Assembly: GCA_963666465.1 (NCBI GenBank)
Contig: OY762824.1
Span: 372,001-436,000, forward strand
Reading direction: 5' to 3'
Origin: VXYL01 sp963666465
Lineage (GTDB): Bacteria; Pseudomonadota; Gammaproteobacteria; Pseudomonadales; Azotimanducaceae
DNA length: 64,000 bases
In this document: positions 33,976 through 43,038 of the stretch, piece by piece
Position numbering within the stretch: the stretch's first letter is position 1
How the letters are laid out: every line of letters begins with the position of its first letter
Translations under genes and position numbers: made by a program
The notes under the pieces: model-generated
What the model was told of the DNA's origin: nothing
Database searches by the model: none
What the model saw: the letters and a program-made list of their open reading frames with translations, nothing else

Positions 33976-35397
33976 GCGTGCGGGCGCTGGCGTTGCCTGT
34001 TCCTCCCGCACCCAGAACAGCATGGCGGCGCCGATGAGCATCAGGATGATGAGGGAGGCGAAGCCAGCGCGTTGGGAACTGAACCAGGCGGTGGTCGTTG
34101 CCACCATGAGCGGGGCGAGGAAGGCCGTCACGGTGCCGCTCAGGCTGTAGAGGCCAAAGAACTGGGTCGCCATCTGTGGCGGCGAGAGTTTCGCCATGAG
34201 CGTGCGGGATGCGGAGAGCGCCGTCACGAAGAACAGGGCAAACACCTGGAAGGTGAGGAAATAGGTGAGTTCCGCCGGGGTGTGGAAGTAGGGCACCTGC
34301 CAGAGCGGTTCGGTACCCACGTCCACGATGAACAGCACCACCCCCGGTCCCATCGACACCAGCGCCAGCAGGATCAGCGTGGTCATGGCGATGGAGACCT
34401 TGAGGGTGCGGATGGAGCCAAGGCGGTCGTCGAGCAGGCCGCCGAGCCACGCGCCCACCATTGCCGAGCCGGAGGTGACGAGACCCAGAATGAGCATGGC
34501 GGTGGTGTCCCAGCCGAAGATGCCGGAGGCATAGACGCCGTTGAACACCAGCACGCCGGCCATGCCGTCGTTGAAGAACATGCGCGCCGCCAGGTAGATG
34601 GCGATGTTGGCGTAGTGGTCGAGGCGACGGACGGTGTGGACGACCTCGCGAATGCCACTGCGTACGTTGTCGAGAATGCTCTCCGCCGAGCGAACCCCGT
34701 CCGGCGTGAAGATCAGCAAGGGGAGGGTCGCGAGCGCCAGCCAAATGCCACCCAACGGGCCGACGATGCGATCGTGCTCGTGCATTGCCTTGTCGATGCC
34801 GAACAGCGGCTCCGCCGGCAGGAACGGCCACGGCTGCGTGCCTGGCAGGGCGAATGCGAACAGCACGAACACCAACAGGCCAATGGCGGACATGTTGCCG
34901 GCGGAAAACGCCAGCCCCGACACCAGCCCTGCCTTGTCCGCCGGCGTCACGCTCGGCAGCATCGCGTTGTGGAACACCTCGGAATAGCCGAAGGCGATCA
35001 GCAGCACCAGCAGCAGGGTGAAGCCGATGCCTATCCCCAGTCCGTCGCCGCCCGGGAGAATCCACCAGATAAGGACGGCCACCACGGCCAGAATGACGTG
35101 GCTGGCGGCGATCCACGGCTTGCGACGGCCGATCTTGTCGGCGATGGCGCCCATGAACGGGATCGTCAGCGCCATTGCGAACCCGGCGCTGGCATTCAGG
35201 TAGCCGATGAGCGTCTGCCCGCGCACCGGGTCGCCCACCACCACGTTGCTGAAATAGGGGAAGAAGATGTAGATGATGACCATGATGTAGAGCGGATCCC
35301 GGGAGCACTGCCCCATCGTCCAACTGTAGTAGCCGAGCGGCCCAGCCGCTGGCGTCCCAGCCAGCGACAGCGGCCGGGCAGCAGTGGTCTCGGTCAT
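33973..35397 (-). CDS. MFS transporter, Atg22/UMF1-like
   Basis: 474 residues with about 11-12 hydrophobic segments. The first periplasmic loop and helices carry GPLGYYSWTMGQCSRDPLYI, then FMGAIADKIGRRKPWIAASH, the cytoplasmic loop motif of the major facilitator superfamily. The later part has MFFNDGMAGVLVFNGVYASG and SRTLMAKLSPPQMATQFFGL, which recall the UMF1/Atg22-like group. It probably moves a small metabolite across the inner membrane; the substrate is unknown. Its stop codon lies inside the arm of the 226-bp repeat, so the element may have replaced the native C-terminal end. Confidence 0.8.
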   Translation of the reverse strand: MTETTAARPLSLAGTPAAGPLGYYSWTMGQCSRDPLYIMVIIYIFFPYFSNVVVGDPVRGQTLIGYLNASAGFAMALTIPFMGAIADKIGRRKPWIAASHVILAVVAVLIWWILPGGDGLGIGIGFTLLLVLLIAFGYSEVFHNAMLPSVTPADKAGLVSGLAFSAGNMSAIGLLVFVLFAFALPGTQPWPFLPAEPLFGIDKAMHEHDRIVGPLGGIWLALATLPLLIFTPDGVRSAESILDNVRSGIREVVHTVRRLDHYANIAIYLAARMFFNDGMAGVLVFNGVYASGIFGWDTTAMLILGLVTSGSAMVGAWLGGLLDDRLGSIRTLKVSIAMTTLILLALVSMGPGVVLFIVDVGTEPLWQVPYFHTPAELTYFLTFQVFALFFVTALSASRTLMAKLSPPQMATQFFGLYSLSGTVTAFLAPLMVATTTAWFSSQRAGFASLIILMLIGAAMLFWVREEQATPAPAR

Positions 35398-35580
35398 GCC
35401 CTTCCCCTTCCCCGTGGTGCGGTCAGGCCAAGGCCGTGATCGCCAATCGAATCAACGCGCAAGCGTGCGGGTGCGCCCGCAGCAGGTCAAGGTGCGGGCG
35501 TGCTTTTCCTGGAGGGACGCCTCGCCCGCCAGGCGCTGGCGAGTCGGAGAACGGTGTCGCAACCGAAGCGTCAACACGGG
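35398..35580. repeat. Spacer with repeat pieces
   Basis: Contains gagtcggagaacggtg (about 35540), a piece of the composite repeat seen at 21861, then caaccgaagcgtcaacacg, as near 27350. A GGAGGG-type motif (ctggagggacgcctcgcccg) lies near 35510. No gene. Confidence 0.5.
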
Positions 35581-37161
35581 CTAAAACCCGACTGCCAGGC
35601 CCTCCTTGCGGTGGTCTGAGGCGGCGCAGTAGCCGTCATCCATGCGGCGGATGAGCTGGGCGCCGCCGAAGACTCCCTCTGCTTCCGAGATCGTCACCGC
35701 GTGGCCGCGTTCGGCGAGGTCCTGGGCCACGGATGGCGGAAAGCCTGCTTCCAGCACGACCTCGAAGTCTGGCGTCACGTGCCAGCGGGGGGCATCCGAT
35801 GCGGCCTGGGGGTTTTCGTCGTGGTCGAAGATGCGGGTGACCATCTGCACGTGGCCTTGGTGCTGCATGTGGCCGCCCATGACGCCGAAGCTCATGGCTG
35901 GGGCGCCGGCCTTGGTGACGAAACCGGGGATGATGGTGTGGAAGGGGCGCTTGCGCGGACCCACTTGGTTCGGGTGGCCTGATTCCAGCGTGAAGCCAGC
36001 GCCGCGGTTCTGCATGGCGATGCCGGTGCCGGGGATCACGACGCCCGAGCCAAAGCCCATGTAGTTCGACTGGATCATCGACACCATGCGACCTTCTTCG
36101 TCGGCGGCGGCGAGATAGACCGTGTCGTGGCTCACAGGCAGCTTTGCCGGGGGCAGGGGTGAGGCGGACGCGTGCGAGATACCGACTGCAGCACGACGAA
36201 TTGTGTCGTGCTCCAGCAGGTCTTCGGGCTTGCAGCGCATGGCGCGGGGGTCGGCGAAGTGGTCGAAGGCGGCGCGGATGGCGACCTTCATGGCCTCCAC
36301 TTGCAGGTGCGTCCAATCGGCACTGCCGGGTTCGAGCGATGCGGTGTCGAGGTGGGCGAGGATGGCGAGGGCGATTTGGGCAGCGAGCCCCTGACCGTTC
36401 GGGGGAATTTCGAGCAATTCCACGTCGCCATAGGGCTGTGCAATGGGTTGCACCCAGTCGGCGCGGTGCAACGCCAGATCATCCAGAGTCATCGCACCGC
36501 CTTCCTCGGCAGCCGCGGCGGCGATGCGCTCGGCGAGTTCGCCGCGGTAGAACGCTTCGCCCCGGCTCTCGGCGATGCGTGCGAGGGTGTCGGCCAGATC
36601 GCGACGGCGAAACAGTGTGCCCGGGGCCGGCGCGCTGCCGTGCGGCAGGAAGTGCTCGCGAAAGGCTGGGAACTCGCCCAGCGGCTCGGCGGCAAAGCGC
36701 CATCCCGCCGCGGTCTTGTGACCGACGTGGAAGCCGTCGCAGGCATAGCGGATCGCGGCCTCGAAGAGATCGCCGAAGGGCAAACGCCCGAAGCGTTCCG
36801 AGAGCGCCGCCCAGACGCCCACGCAGCCCGGCACGGTCACCGCGTCCCAGCCGTGGGTAGGCATGTGCGATAGACTGGCAAAGCGATCCGGCGTCCATGC
36901 CGCCGGTGAATGTCCCGAACCGTTGATGCCGCTGATCGCCTCGCCGTCCCAGATGATGGCAAAGGCATCGCTGCCGACGCCGTTCATCGACGGCTCCACC
37001 ACCGTCAAGGTGATGGCTGTGGTGAGGGCGGCGTCGATGGCGTTGCCACCGCGCCGCATGGCGTCAAGACCCGCTTGCGCCGCGAGCGGCTGCGAGGTGG
37101 CGACGACGTTGCGAGCCAGGACGGGGGCGCGGCGTGACGGATACGGGAAGTCCCATTGCAT
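35581..37161 (-). CDS. Gamma-glutamyltransferase-family hydrolase
   Basis: 526 residues from ATG 37161, with aaggag seven bases upstream. The large-subunit signature AAQAGLDAMRRGGNAIDAAL and the NGVGSDAFAIIWD region are followed by the autoprocessing and catalytic Thr in SHDTVYLAAADEEGRMVSM (about residue 350). GPRKRPFHTIIPGF and GVMGGHMQHQGHVQM follow. No N-terminal signal peptide is seen, so it is probably cytoplasmic and closer to the family of GGT-like acylases than to periplasmic GGT. The 23 bases upstream of the ATG meet an IS1182 end, so its promoter may lie in IS sequence. Confidence 0.85.
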   Translation of the reverse strand: MQWDFPYPSRRAPVLARNVVATSQPLAAQAGLDAMRRGGNAIDAALTTAITLTVVEPSMNGVGSDAFAIIWDGEAISGINGSGHSPAAWTPDRFASLSHMPTHGWDAVTVPGCVGVWAALSERFGRLPFGDLFEAAIRYACDGFHVGHKTAAGWRFAAEPLGEFPAFREHFLPHGSAPAPGTLFRRRDLADTLARIAESRGEAFYRGELAERIAAAAAEEGGAMTLDDLALHRADWVQPIAQPYGDVELLEIPPNGQGLAAQIALAILAHLDTASLEPGSADWTHLQVEAMKVAIRAAFDHFADPRAMRCKPEDLLEHDTIRRAAVGISHASASPLPPAKLPVSHDTVYLAAADEEGRMVSMIQSNYMGFGSGVVIPGTGIAMQNRGAGFTLESGHPNQVGPRKRPFHTIIPGFVTKAGAPAMSFGVMGGHMQHQGHVQMVTRIFDHDENPQAASDAPRWHVTPDFEVVLEAGFPPSVAQDLAERGHAVTISEAEGVFGGAQLIRRMDDGYCAASDHRKEGLAVGF

Positions 37162-37183
37162 TGTTCGGCTCCTTCGGAGATGC

Positions 37184-37400
37184 AGCAGCCTGTCGGACTT
37201 GGCCACCGCAGTCTATGGTTGAGGTGCCGAGGCAAGGAAGCTGATCGATGGCGAAGTTCGCAGAGTCGGGTCGGAACCAACCGTACCTGTTGCCCCCGGA
37301 CCTTCGCGACTGGATCCCGCCGGACGCGGAGGGCGAGTGGACCTTGGTCGTGTTGGCCTGCAACTGCCGGCGGCTGAACACCCTGACGGTCGCAACGTGA
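37184..37400 (+). mobile_element. IS1182-type remnant with internal deletion
   Basis: Starts with agcagcctgtcggacttggc, which matches the end of the IS1182-like element at 59159. A 50-codon ORF (37248-37400) joins the transposase N-terminus (PYLLPPDLRDWIPPD) directly to its C-terminus (GEWTLVVLACNCRRLNTL). The middle of the gene was deleted. The end lies 23 bases from the GGT start codon. Confidence 0.65.
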
Positions 37401-37605
37401 ACCGGCCATCGGCAGCAAGTTCGACCGTTCCGGGACCTCGTGGCCCGTCTTCGTTGATCGGCCCCCCCCCCAACGCAGCAGTGCCCGAACGAACTTCGCA
37501 AGGTGGCCAATGGAGGAACCTTCGGGCCGAAACCCGCTCGAAACCCAAGCGTTGCGCGGTTAGAGGCGAGGGAGGCGAGATGGCCTCCCTCCAGAGAAGG
37601 CGCAC
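37401..37605. repeat. Spacer after the IS1182 remnant
   Basis: Contains a run of ten C (37462-37471) and a GGAGGG-type motif (gagggaggcgagatggcctc, then cctccag) near 37570 that can form a hairpin. No gene. Confidence 0.4.
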
Positions 37606-38187
37606 TTACTTGCGGTGCCCGACGTAGAACTCGATGAGGGCTGCCTTGTCGGTGTCGGAGAGGGTTTCGTACTTGCGTTCCATCTTGGGCACCATGCGAC
37701 GGGTTTTGTCGTCGAATGCCTGGAACTGGGCGGTGAGGTAGTCGCGCCATTGGCCGGCGAGGATGGCGAGGTCCGCTTCCGGGATGCTGCCGCCTTCGAT
37801 GTGGCACTTGGCGCACTTGATGCGATGCACGGCTTCGCCGCGGCGGGCGCGTTCGCGGTCGAAGGGCTGAGGGTGGGGCTGCCAGGTCTTGGCCGCGTAG
37901 TGCAGCGCCACGGCTTCCAGTTCATCGTCGCCAAGGGTGCGGCTGACTTCCACCATGTCCGTCTCGGCGCCGTCGGAACGCTCCATGCTCTGCCCCTCGC
38001 GCAAACCGTCGCGGTAGGTTTGCATGAGGTCCATGATGGCGAATTCGGAGAAGCCGGCGATGGAGGGGATGTGCGGTTCGTCGCTGCGGCCGTCGGTGCC
38101 GTGGCAGTGGTCGCATTCGCGGGCGATGTCTGCGGCGTCGATCTGCGCCAATGCCGGCAGCGCCAGCATCAGGAGTGTGGTCCGCAC
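37606..38187 (-). CDS. Diheme c-type cytochrome, c4/FCSD-like
   Basis: 193 residues from GTG 38187. A signal peptide (TTLLMLALPALAQ) is followed by two class I cytochrome c domains, with CDHCH (about residue 25) and CAKCH (about residue 110). The block IPSIAGFSEFAIMDLMQTYR and later ILAGQWRDYLTAQFQAFDDK is typical of cytochrome c4 and flavocytochrome c sulfide dehydrogenase subunits. It would carry electrons in the periplasm. It is transcribed away from the adjacent decaheme cytochrome and MtrB-type genes, with which it may form an electron-transfer route. Confidence 0.85.
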   Translation of the reverse strand: MRTTLLMLALPALAQIDAADIARECDHCHGTDGRSDEPHIPSIAGFSEFAIMDLMQTYRDGLREGQSMERSDGAETDMVEVSRTLGDDELEAVALHYAAKTWQPHPQPFDRERARRGEAVHRIKCAKCHIEGGSIPEADLAILAGQWRDYLTAQFQAFDDKTRRMVPKMERKYETLSDTDKAALIEFYVGHRK

Positions 38188-38455
38188 GGCCAAGGTCCTG
38201 GGGGCGAGGGCCGTCTGCCTTCGCAAGCCCCGCGAGGCGGCGTACAGCCAAGTGCAAGCGGTTGCGAAATGACGGTGGCAGGCCGCCAGGCCCTGTTTGG
38301 CGGAACGCGCCTGACGGCGCCGGCGAGGGCAGAATGCCCTCGCCCCCAGGGGCCTCGGTCCAAAATGGACCCGCAAGCGCCGGCGCAGTCCATTGGCGCC
38401 GCGTTGCATGTGCGCTTGCGGCCCAACCTGGTCGGGCCCCGGCCTTGGGGCGCTT
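38188..38455. repeat. Divergent spacer with a GGAGGGC-type hairpin
   Basis: Between the divergent cytochrome genes. cgagggcagaatgccctcg near 38323 is a near-perfect palindrome of the dispersed intergenic motif family. Promoters for both directions probably lie here. Confidence 0.45.
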
Positions 38456-39604
38456 GTGCGGTCGTTCGGTCTTGCTGACACTGTACTTCGGTTCGGGGAA
38501 TGTCCACACGGCGCGAGGGGCGAAGCGGTCATCATTCACTGGCACAGGGGCATTGGGCAAGCACGGCGGGGTGGGCCGGGGGCCGCGTCGCCATGCCCGC
38601 TTGCGCGCGCCATTGCCTCGCGCCGGGTGGGCGTGGCGCTGGTGGCGATGCTGGTGGTTGTTGCCGGAGCCGGCGGTGATGCTGCGCGTGATGCGCACCG
38701 GGAACTCGTCCAGAAGCTGGCCGACGGCGACTATTCGCGTCGTGGTGCGGATGGCTGCCTCGGCTGCCACGACGAAGAGGAGCCGTTTCCCACCCTGGAG
38801 CTCTTCGCCACCGTGCATGGGCACCCCGCTGTCCCGAGTTCGCCATTCGAGATGTCGGGCACGGCAGCCGCGCCGGGAGGCTTGCAGTGCGAGGCCTGCC
38901 ACGGCCCCGCTGGCGAGCACGGGCGCCGGATGCTGCGCGACGAATCCCGGCGCGAACCGATGCTGAACTTCGCGACGCGCGGCAACGCTACGCCGGCGCT
39001 GCAGAACGCGCTTTGCCTCGCCTGCCACGAAACCTACGAGCGTGCCCATTGGGCGGGGAGCGCGCACGAGGAAGCGGAACTGTCCTGCGCCGACTGCCAC
39101 CGCATCCATGCCAAGACGGACGCGGTGCGTGCGCCGGCCGAGCAGGCCCAAGTGTGCGGAAGCTGCCACGGCAGCGTGCTTGCTGACGCTCTCAAGCGCT
39201 CGGCGCACCCCATGCGGGACGACCAGCTCATCTGCCGCGATTGTCACGATCCCCACGGTGGCGTTGGTGAGGCGTTGGCGTTGCGAGACGGCGTCAACGA
39301 AGCCTGCGTCTCGTGCCATGCGGAGAAGCGCGGCCCATTCCTGTGGGAACACCCTCCGGCGGCGGAGGACTGCCTGATCTGTCACGCGCCGCACGGCTCG
39401 AACCAGCCGACATTGCTGGTGCGCCGGGCGCCGCTGCTCTGTCAGGAATGCCATTCGTCGGTCGGGCATCGGAGCCTGCCGCAAACGGCAGATGGGTTGC
39501 CGTCGGGGAGGGCATCGGAGTTCTTGCTGGCGAACGCGTGCCTCAACTGCCATGCGCAAGTGCATGGTTCCAACCATCCGTCCGGGGCTTTGTTGCGACG
39601 ATGA
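38456..39604 (+). CDS. Decaheme c-type cytochrome, MtrA/DmsE family
   Basis: Ten CXXCH motifs are present, in order CLGCH, CEACH, CLACH, CADCH, CGSCH, CRDCH, CVSCH, CLICH, CQECH and CLNCH. This number and spacing fit MtrA/DmsE decahemes, which thread through an outer-membrane porin. A hydrophobic signal (VGVALVAMLVVVAGAG) precedes the first heme. The start is uncertain: GTG 38456 gives a long N-region, GTG 38627 a signal without positive charge. The stop overlaps the MtrB-type gene (ATGA). It carries electrons to an extracellular or outer-membrane acceptor. No MtrC-like outer cytochrome or DmsA-like reductase is seen here. Confidence 0.88.
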   Translation: MRSFGLADTVLRFGECPHGARGEAVIIHWHRGIGQARRGGPGAASPCPLARAIASRRVGVALVAMLVVVAGAGGDAARDAHRELVQKLADGDYSRRGADGCLGCHDEEEPFPTLELFATVHGHPAVPSSPFEMSGTAAAPGGLQCEACHGPAGEHGRRMLRDESRREPMLNFATRGNATPALQNALCLACHETYERAHWAGSAHEEAELSCADCHRIHAKTDAVRAPAEQAQVCGSCHGSVLADALKRSAHPMRDDQLICRDCHDPHGGVGEALALRDGVNEACVSCHAEKRGPFLWEHPPAAEDCLICHAPHGSNQPTLLVRRAPLLCQECHSSVGHRSLPQTADGLPSGRASEFLLANACLNCHAQVHGSNHPSGALLRR

Positions 39605-41721
39605 ATGTGGGGAAGGTCGTTCGGGGATGCAGGACCGGCTTGGCGTTCGCGGCGGCCCTGGTAGCCGCCGCAGTCGGTGGGGCCTCCCTTGCGACCGACT
39701 ACAGCAAGGCGCAGACGGAGCGTTGGCGGTGTCGGCTCTGTCCTTTCGAAGCGGCGTCGCAGCAGCGAGGGGGCGTGACGGCAGGCGTGTTGGCGGTGAG
39801 CGAATCGCAGCCTCGATTTGGCCGCGACAACGGGCTCGATGGTGCCGGCAACCACGCCGACATCGCCCTCGACTATCGAAACCGAGACGAATCCGGTCGC
39901 ATTGTTGGCGCCAGCGGCACGAACCTGGGGCTGGACTCACGCCAGCTTCGGCTCGACTTGCGCGACCGACGGATCGGTGCGGCAGCGCTGGCTTGGCGGG
40001 AGATTCCACGCAACACCGCAACGGACGGTCGCACGCCGTATGTTGGCTGGTCGTCGCTGACGTTGCCGTCGGAGTGGGTGGCGGCAAATGGCGCCGACGG
40101 CATGACGAGTTGGGAAGCGCTGGCGCAGCCTTTCGGTTTCTCGACGCATCGGCGTCGCTTCGACGCCGAGTGGCGCCTCGACTTCGGTCCCGGCTGGAAG
40201 GTGGGAACGAACTACCGGCGCGAGACGAAGCGAGGCGCCGGGGAGACGGCAGCAGACTTCCTCTACCAAGCGACGGTTCTGCCGAAGCCTGTGGACTTCA
40301 CGACGGAAGAGTTGGGCGCTATTGCGAGCTTCGGTTCCGAGGCCTATCTGGTCGCGATCGAAGCCCATAACGCGACGTTCGACAACGCCATTGCGGCGCT
40401 GGACTGGCAGAGCGCATACCAAGGCCCAGCCAGTGCAGGACGCAAGGCGCTGCCGCCCGGTAATTCCTTGCGCACGCTGGCGTGGACGGGGCGTGCTGCG
40501 GTCGGTCGCACCGAGGCCCACGCACGGCTCGCATGGGCGAGGGGGCGGCAGGACGAGAAGCTCCTGCCTAGTGGTACCAGTGCGACTGCGTCCCCGCTGC
40601 CGACGGCAAGCCTCGATGGGCGCATTCACGGCTTCACAGGGCTGTTCCGGGTTGTGAGTCGGATCACCAGCCGGCTGCGGCTCGATCTCGCGCATCGCGA
40701 GAGGGAGCGAGACAGTCGCACGCCGATCCGGTCGTGGACCCCCATGCTGGGCGACGTGGTGGCGCTGGCGTCGCGCGACAATCGGGCGCACGGCTTCGAC
40801 CGTCGCCGGAGCGAGTTGCGAGTGCGCTATCGGCTGCCGCATGGCGTGCGCTTGACTGCGGGAGCATCGAGGGGGGCGCTGCGTCGCCATGCTTCGCCGG
40901 GTTCCCGCTCCGAAATCGCGCGCAACGAGGAAGACGGCTTGTGGCTTGAAGCGGCTGTTCGCAGGCGTGGCCTTGGCATGAGCGTAAAGGCTACGCAGGC
41001 GCATCGTCGGGCGTCGATGTTCGAGAAGTTCACCACCAACAACCCGCGCATGCGGCGGTTCCACCAGGCGGAGCGCCGCCAGCGTGCGTGGAAGGCGCGT
41101 GTGCATGGCGCCGTGGGCAACTCGGGGCTCTCGCTAGGGCTCTATGGGGACGTGCGCAGGGACGAGTATCCGGGTTCCGCGTTGGGCCTGTTGGATGACG
41201 AGAACCGAGCTTGGGGTGTGGACTTCAGCTATGCGCTCGGCAAGCGCGGGTCTGTCTCTGGCTTCTATGATGCCCAGCGCTCGGCATCTTCCACGGCGGG
41301 CAGCGTCGCCTTCGATGTCGCGGATTGGTGGACCGCGGCTCGCGATGTCGCCAATGGCCACGGCCTGACGTTCGAGTCTCGGCTATTGCCAAGCCAGCGC
41401 CTGCACCTCTCCCTCGCGTTCGTTCGATCCGCCGGCGAAGGCAGCTACCGAACAGCCTGGCAGGAAGTTGCCGGAACGCCGACGGAGCCTGCCTTCCCTG
41501 CCCTGATCTCTAACCATCGCTCGCTCGACCTCACGCTGCGCTACCGCTGGAGCGACCGCTTCACCCTGGCCTTGCGCCACTACGCCGAACGCTACCGCGC
41601 CGCCGACTGGGCCCACGACGGCGTCGCCCACGACACCATCCGCAATGTCCTCACGACCGAGAGGGCGATGCCGCGCTACTCGAACCACTTCACGGGAGTG
41701 AGCGTGGAGAGGAGCTTGTAG
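39601..41721 (+). CDS. MtrB/PioB-family outer-membrane porin of the decaheme complex
   Basis: 706 residues. A signal peptide (LAFAAALVAAAVGGASLA) is followed by WRCRLCPFE, the Cys-x2-Cys near the mature N-terminus that marks MtrB/PioB proteins. The rest alternates polar and hydrophobic residues as in a large beta-barrel and ends in FTGVSVERSL. It would form the barrel that holds the MtrA-type decaheme across the outer membrane. ATG 39601 overlaps the decaheme gene stop. Arg content is high for the family, which fits the GC-rich genome. Confidence 0.85.
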   Translation: MNVGKVVRGCRTGLAFAAALVAAAVGGASLATDYSKAQTERWRCRLCPFEAASQQRGGVTAGVLAVSESQPRFGRDNGLDGAGNHADIALDYRNRDESGRIVGASGTNLGLDSRQLRLDLRDRRIGAAALAWREIPRNTATDGRTPYVGWSSLTLPSEWVAANGADGMTSWEALAQPFGFSTHRRRFDAEWRLDFGPGWKVGTNYRRETKRGAGETAADFLYQATVLPKPVDFTTEELGAIASFGSEAYLVAIEAHNATFDNAIAALDWQSAYQGPASAGRKALPPGNSLRTLAWTGRAAVGRTEAHARLAWARGRQDEKLLPSGTSATASPLPTASLDGRIHGFTGLFRVVSRITSRLRLDLAHRERERDSRTPIRSWTPMLGDVVALASRDNRAHGFDRRRSELRVRYRLPHGVRLTAGASRGALRRHASPGSRSEIARNEEDGLWLEAAVRRRGLGMSVKATQAHRRASMFEKFTTNNPRMRRFHQAERRQRAWKARVHGAVGNSGLSLGLYGDVRRDEYPGSALGLLDDENRAWGVDFSYALGKRGSVSGFYDAQRSASSTAGSVAFDVADWWTAARDVANGHGLTFESRLLPSQRLHLSLAFVRSAGEGSYRTAWQEVAGTPTEPAFPALISNHRSLDLTLRYRWSDRFTLALRHYAERYRAADWAHDGVAHDTIRNVLTTERAMPRYSNHFTGVSVERSL

Positions 41722-42018
41722 GGGCGTCGCTGTCGATTGACGCGCCTGCGGCCCGGCCTGCCCCCCTTGGGGGAGCGTATAGGAGCCTTCAGCCGGGGAA
41801 GCATCCCCGACCGCTGACGCGTAAGGAAGTACCGGCAATTCCCCCATCGCTGGGGCGTACTTCCATGCAAGGCCCTGTGCCTTGCCAAAAGGGAGAAGCC
41901 CGTTCGCTGCCACACTCCTCGGGCGGGAGCCCCTCCCGCCCGAGGATGCGCGAGGCCCCTGGGAGCGGGGCATTCTGCCCTCGCTCGCGCCGATAGGCGC
42001 GCTTGTGCGACCAACCGC
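41722..42018. repeat. Convergent spacer with several hairpins
   Basis: Between mtrB-type and spermidine-synthase-type genes, which face each other. Pieces ggaagtac/gtacttcc and caaggccctgtgccttg can pair, and a GGAGGGC-type motif in reverse (ggggcattctgccctcgc) lies near 41967. Confidence 0.45.
41918..41944. terminator. Strong stem-loop in the convergent spacer
   Basis: ctcgggcggga pairs perfectly with tcccgcccgag around gcccc: 11 bp, nearly all G-C. Placement between convergent genes suits transcription termination in both directions, although no T-run follows. Confidence 0.5.
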
Positions 42019-43032
42019 TCACCGAGGCCGTTCGCGCAGCAGGTTCGCGGGCGAATACTGGTCCGTCAGCACTCTTGCATCCCTGTCCCAGTCCACGCGG
42101 GTCGTCAAGGCGCGCGGATAGGTCGTTACCGGCACCCCCAGAGGGCGCATGGCGGCTCGCCAGCGGCCGGCGTTTTTCGTCAGGAGTTCCCTTGTCGGCA
42201 AGGGTTCGTTCATGGCGAGGACGATGCGGTTGTCGCTGTCGTGTCGCTTGAGGTTGTAGAAGGTGCCGAACGCCTGCCGGTAGGTAACGCTTTCGTGGTC
42301 ATAGAGGCGGCTGTGGGCGAAGGTGTTGGCCGCCACCACGCCGCCGCGGGTCAAGAGGCCGCTGACCTCTTCGAGGAACTCCGCCGTCATCAGGTGTTCG
42401 GGGATGTAGTCGCCGCCATAGGCATCGAGCAGGACGAGGTCGTATCGCCTGCCCTCCCGCAATGCGCGCTTGGCGAAGACGCGTGCGTCGCGGACGATGA
42501 GGTGAGTGCGCGGCCCGGGCCGGAAGTCGAAAAAGCGTTGCGCCATGTCCACCACCGCCGGATCGATCTCCACCACGTCGATCTCGGCGTCCGGCAGCAG
42601 GCCGCGCAAGGCCGTCACCAGCGAACCGCCGCCGAGCCCGGCCATGAAGATCCGCTCTGGCGCAGGATTCAGCAACAGCGCCGCCAGCATCATGCGCGTG
42701 TAGGAGAACATCAACTGCGCCGGTTCCGTCTCGTCCCGGCAAGACTGGTTGCGCTTTTCGTTGCGGGTGCTGAACTGCATGCACGTGACGTTGCCCCGGC
42801 GCACCACCAGGATGGTTTGGTACAGCGACTGTTCGCGATGAACAAGCTCTTCGCTCCAGGTGCCCCATGCGGCGCCTGCCGGCGTGGCGAGGAGCACCAT
42901 CAGCAACAGAGACGCGAGGGGAGCGTTGCATGCTCCCGTACGGCGGCTTTGCGCTCCCCGCCACGCGCGTCGGCGGCCGCGTCCCCCTCTCCGTAGGGGC
43001 GACACTTGCGGCGCCCATGCCCAGCATCGCAT
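42019..43032 (-). CDS. Spermidine synthase-like methyltransferase-fold protein
   Basis: 337 residues from ATG 43032, six bases after the stop of the upstream membrane gene. The Rossmann-type domain has IFMAGLGGGSLVTALRGLLP, EIDVVEIDPAVVDMAQRFF and YDLVLLDAYGGDYIPEHLMT, as in the aminopropyltransferase (SpeE) fold. The N-terminus holds a hydrophobic stretch (LASLLLMVLLATPAGA) that may anchor it. With the upstream membrane protein it makes up the usual one-piece MFS-spermidine-synthase fusion, here as two genes. Whether it makes polyamines is uncertain; many such fusions have unknown substrates. Confidence 0.75.
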   Translation of the reverse strand: MRCWAWAPQVSPLRRGGRGRRRAWRGAQSRRTGACNAPLASLLLMVLLATPAGAAWGTWSEELVHREQSLYQTILVVRRGNVTCMQFSTRNEKRNQSCRDETEPAQLMFSYTRMMLAALLLNPAPERIFMAGLGGGSLVTALRGLLPDAEIDVVEIDPAVVDMAQRFFDFRPGPRTHLIVRDARVFAKRALREGRRYDLVLLDAYGGDYIPEHLMTAEFLEEVSGLLTRGGVVAANTFAHSRLYDHESVTYRQAFGTFYNLKRHDSDNRIVLAMNEPLPTRELLTKNAGRWRAAMRPLGVPVTTYPRALTTRVDWDRDARVLTDQYSPANLLRERPR

Positions 43033-43038
43033 CCTGCA

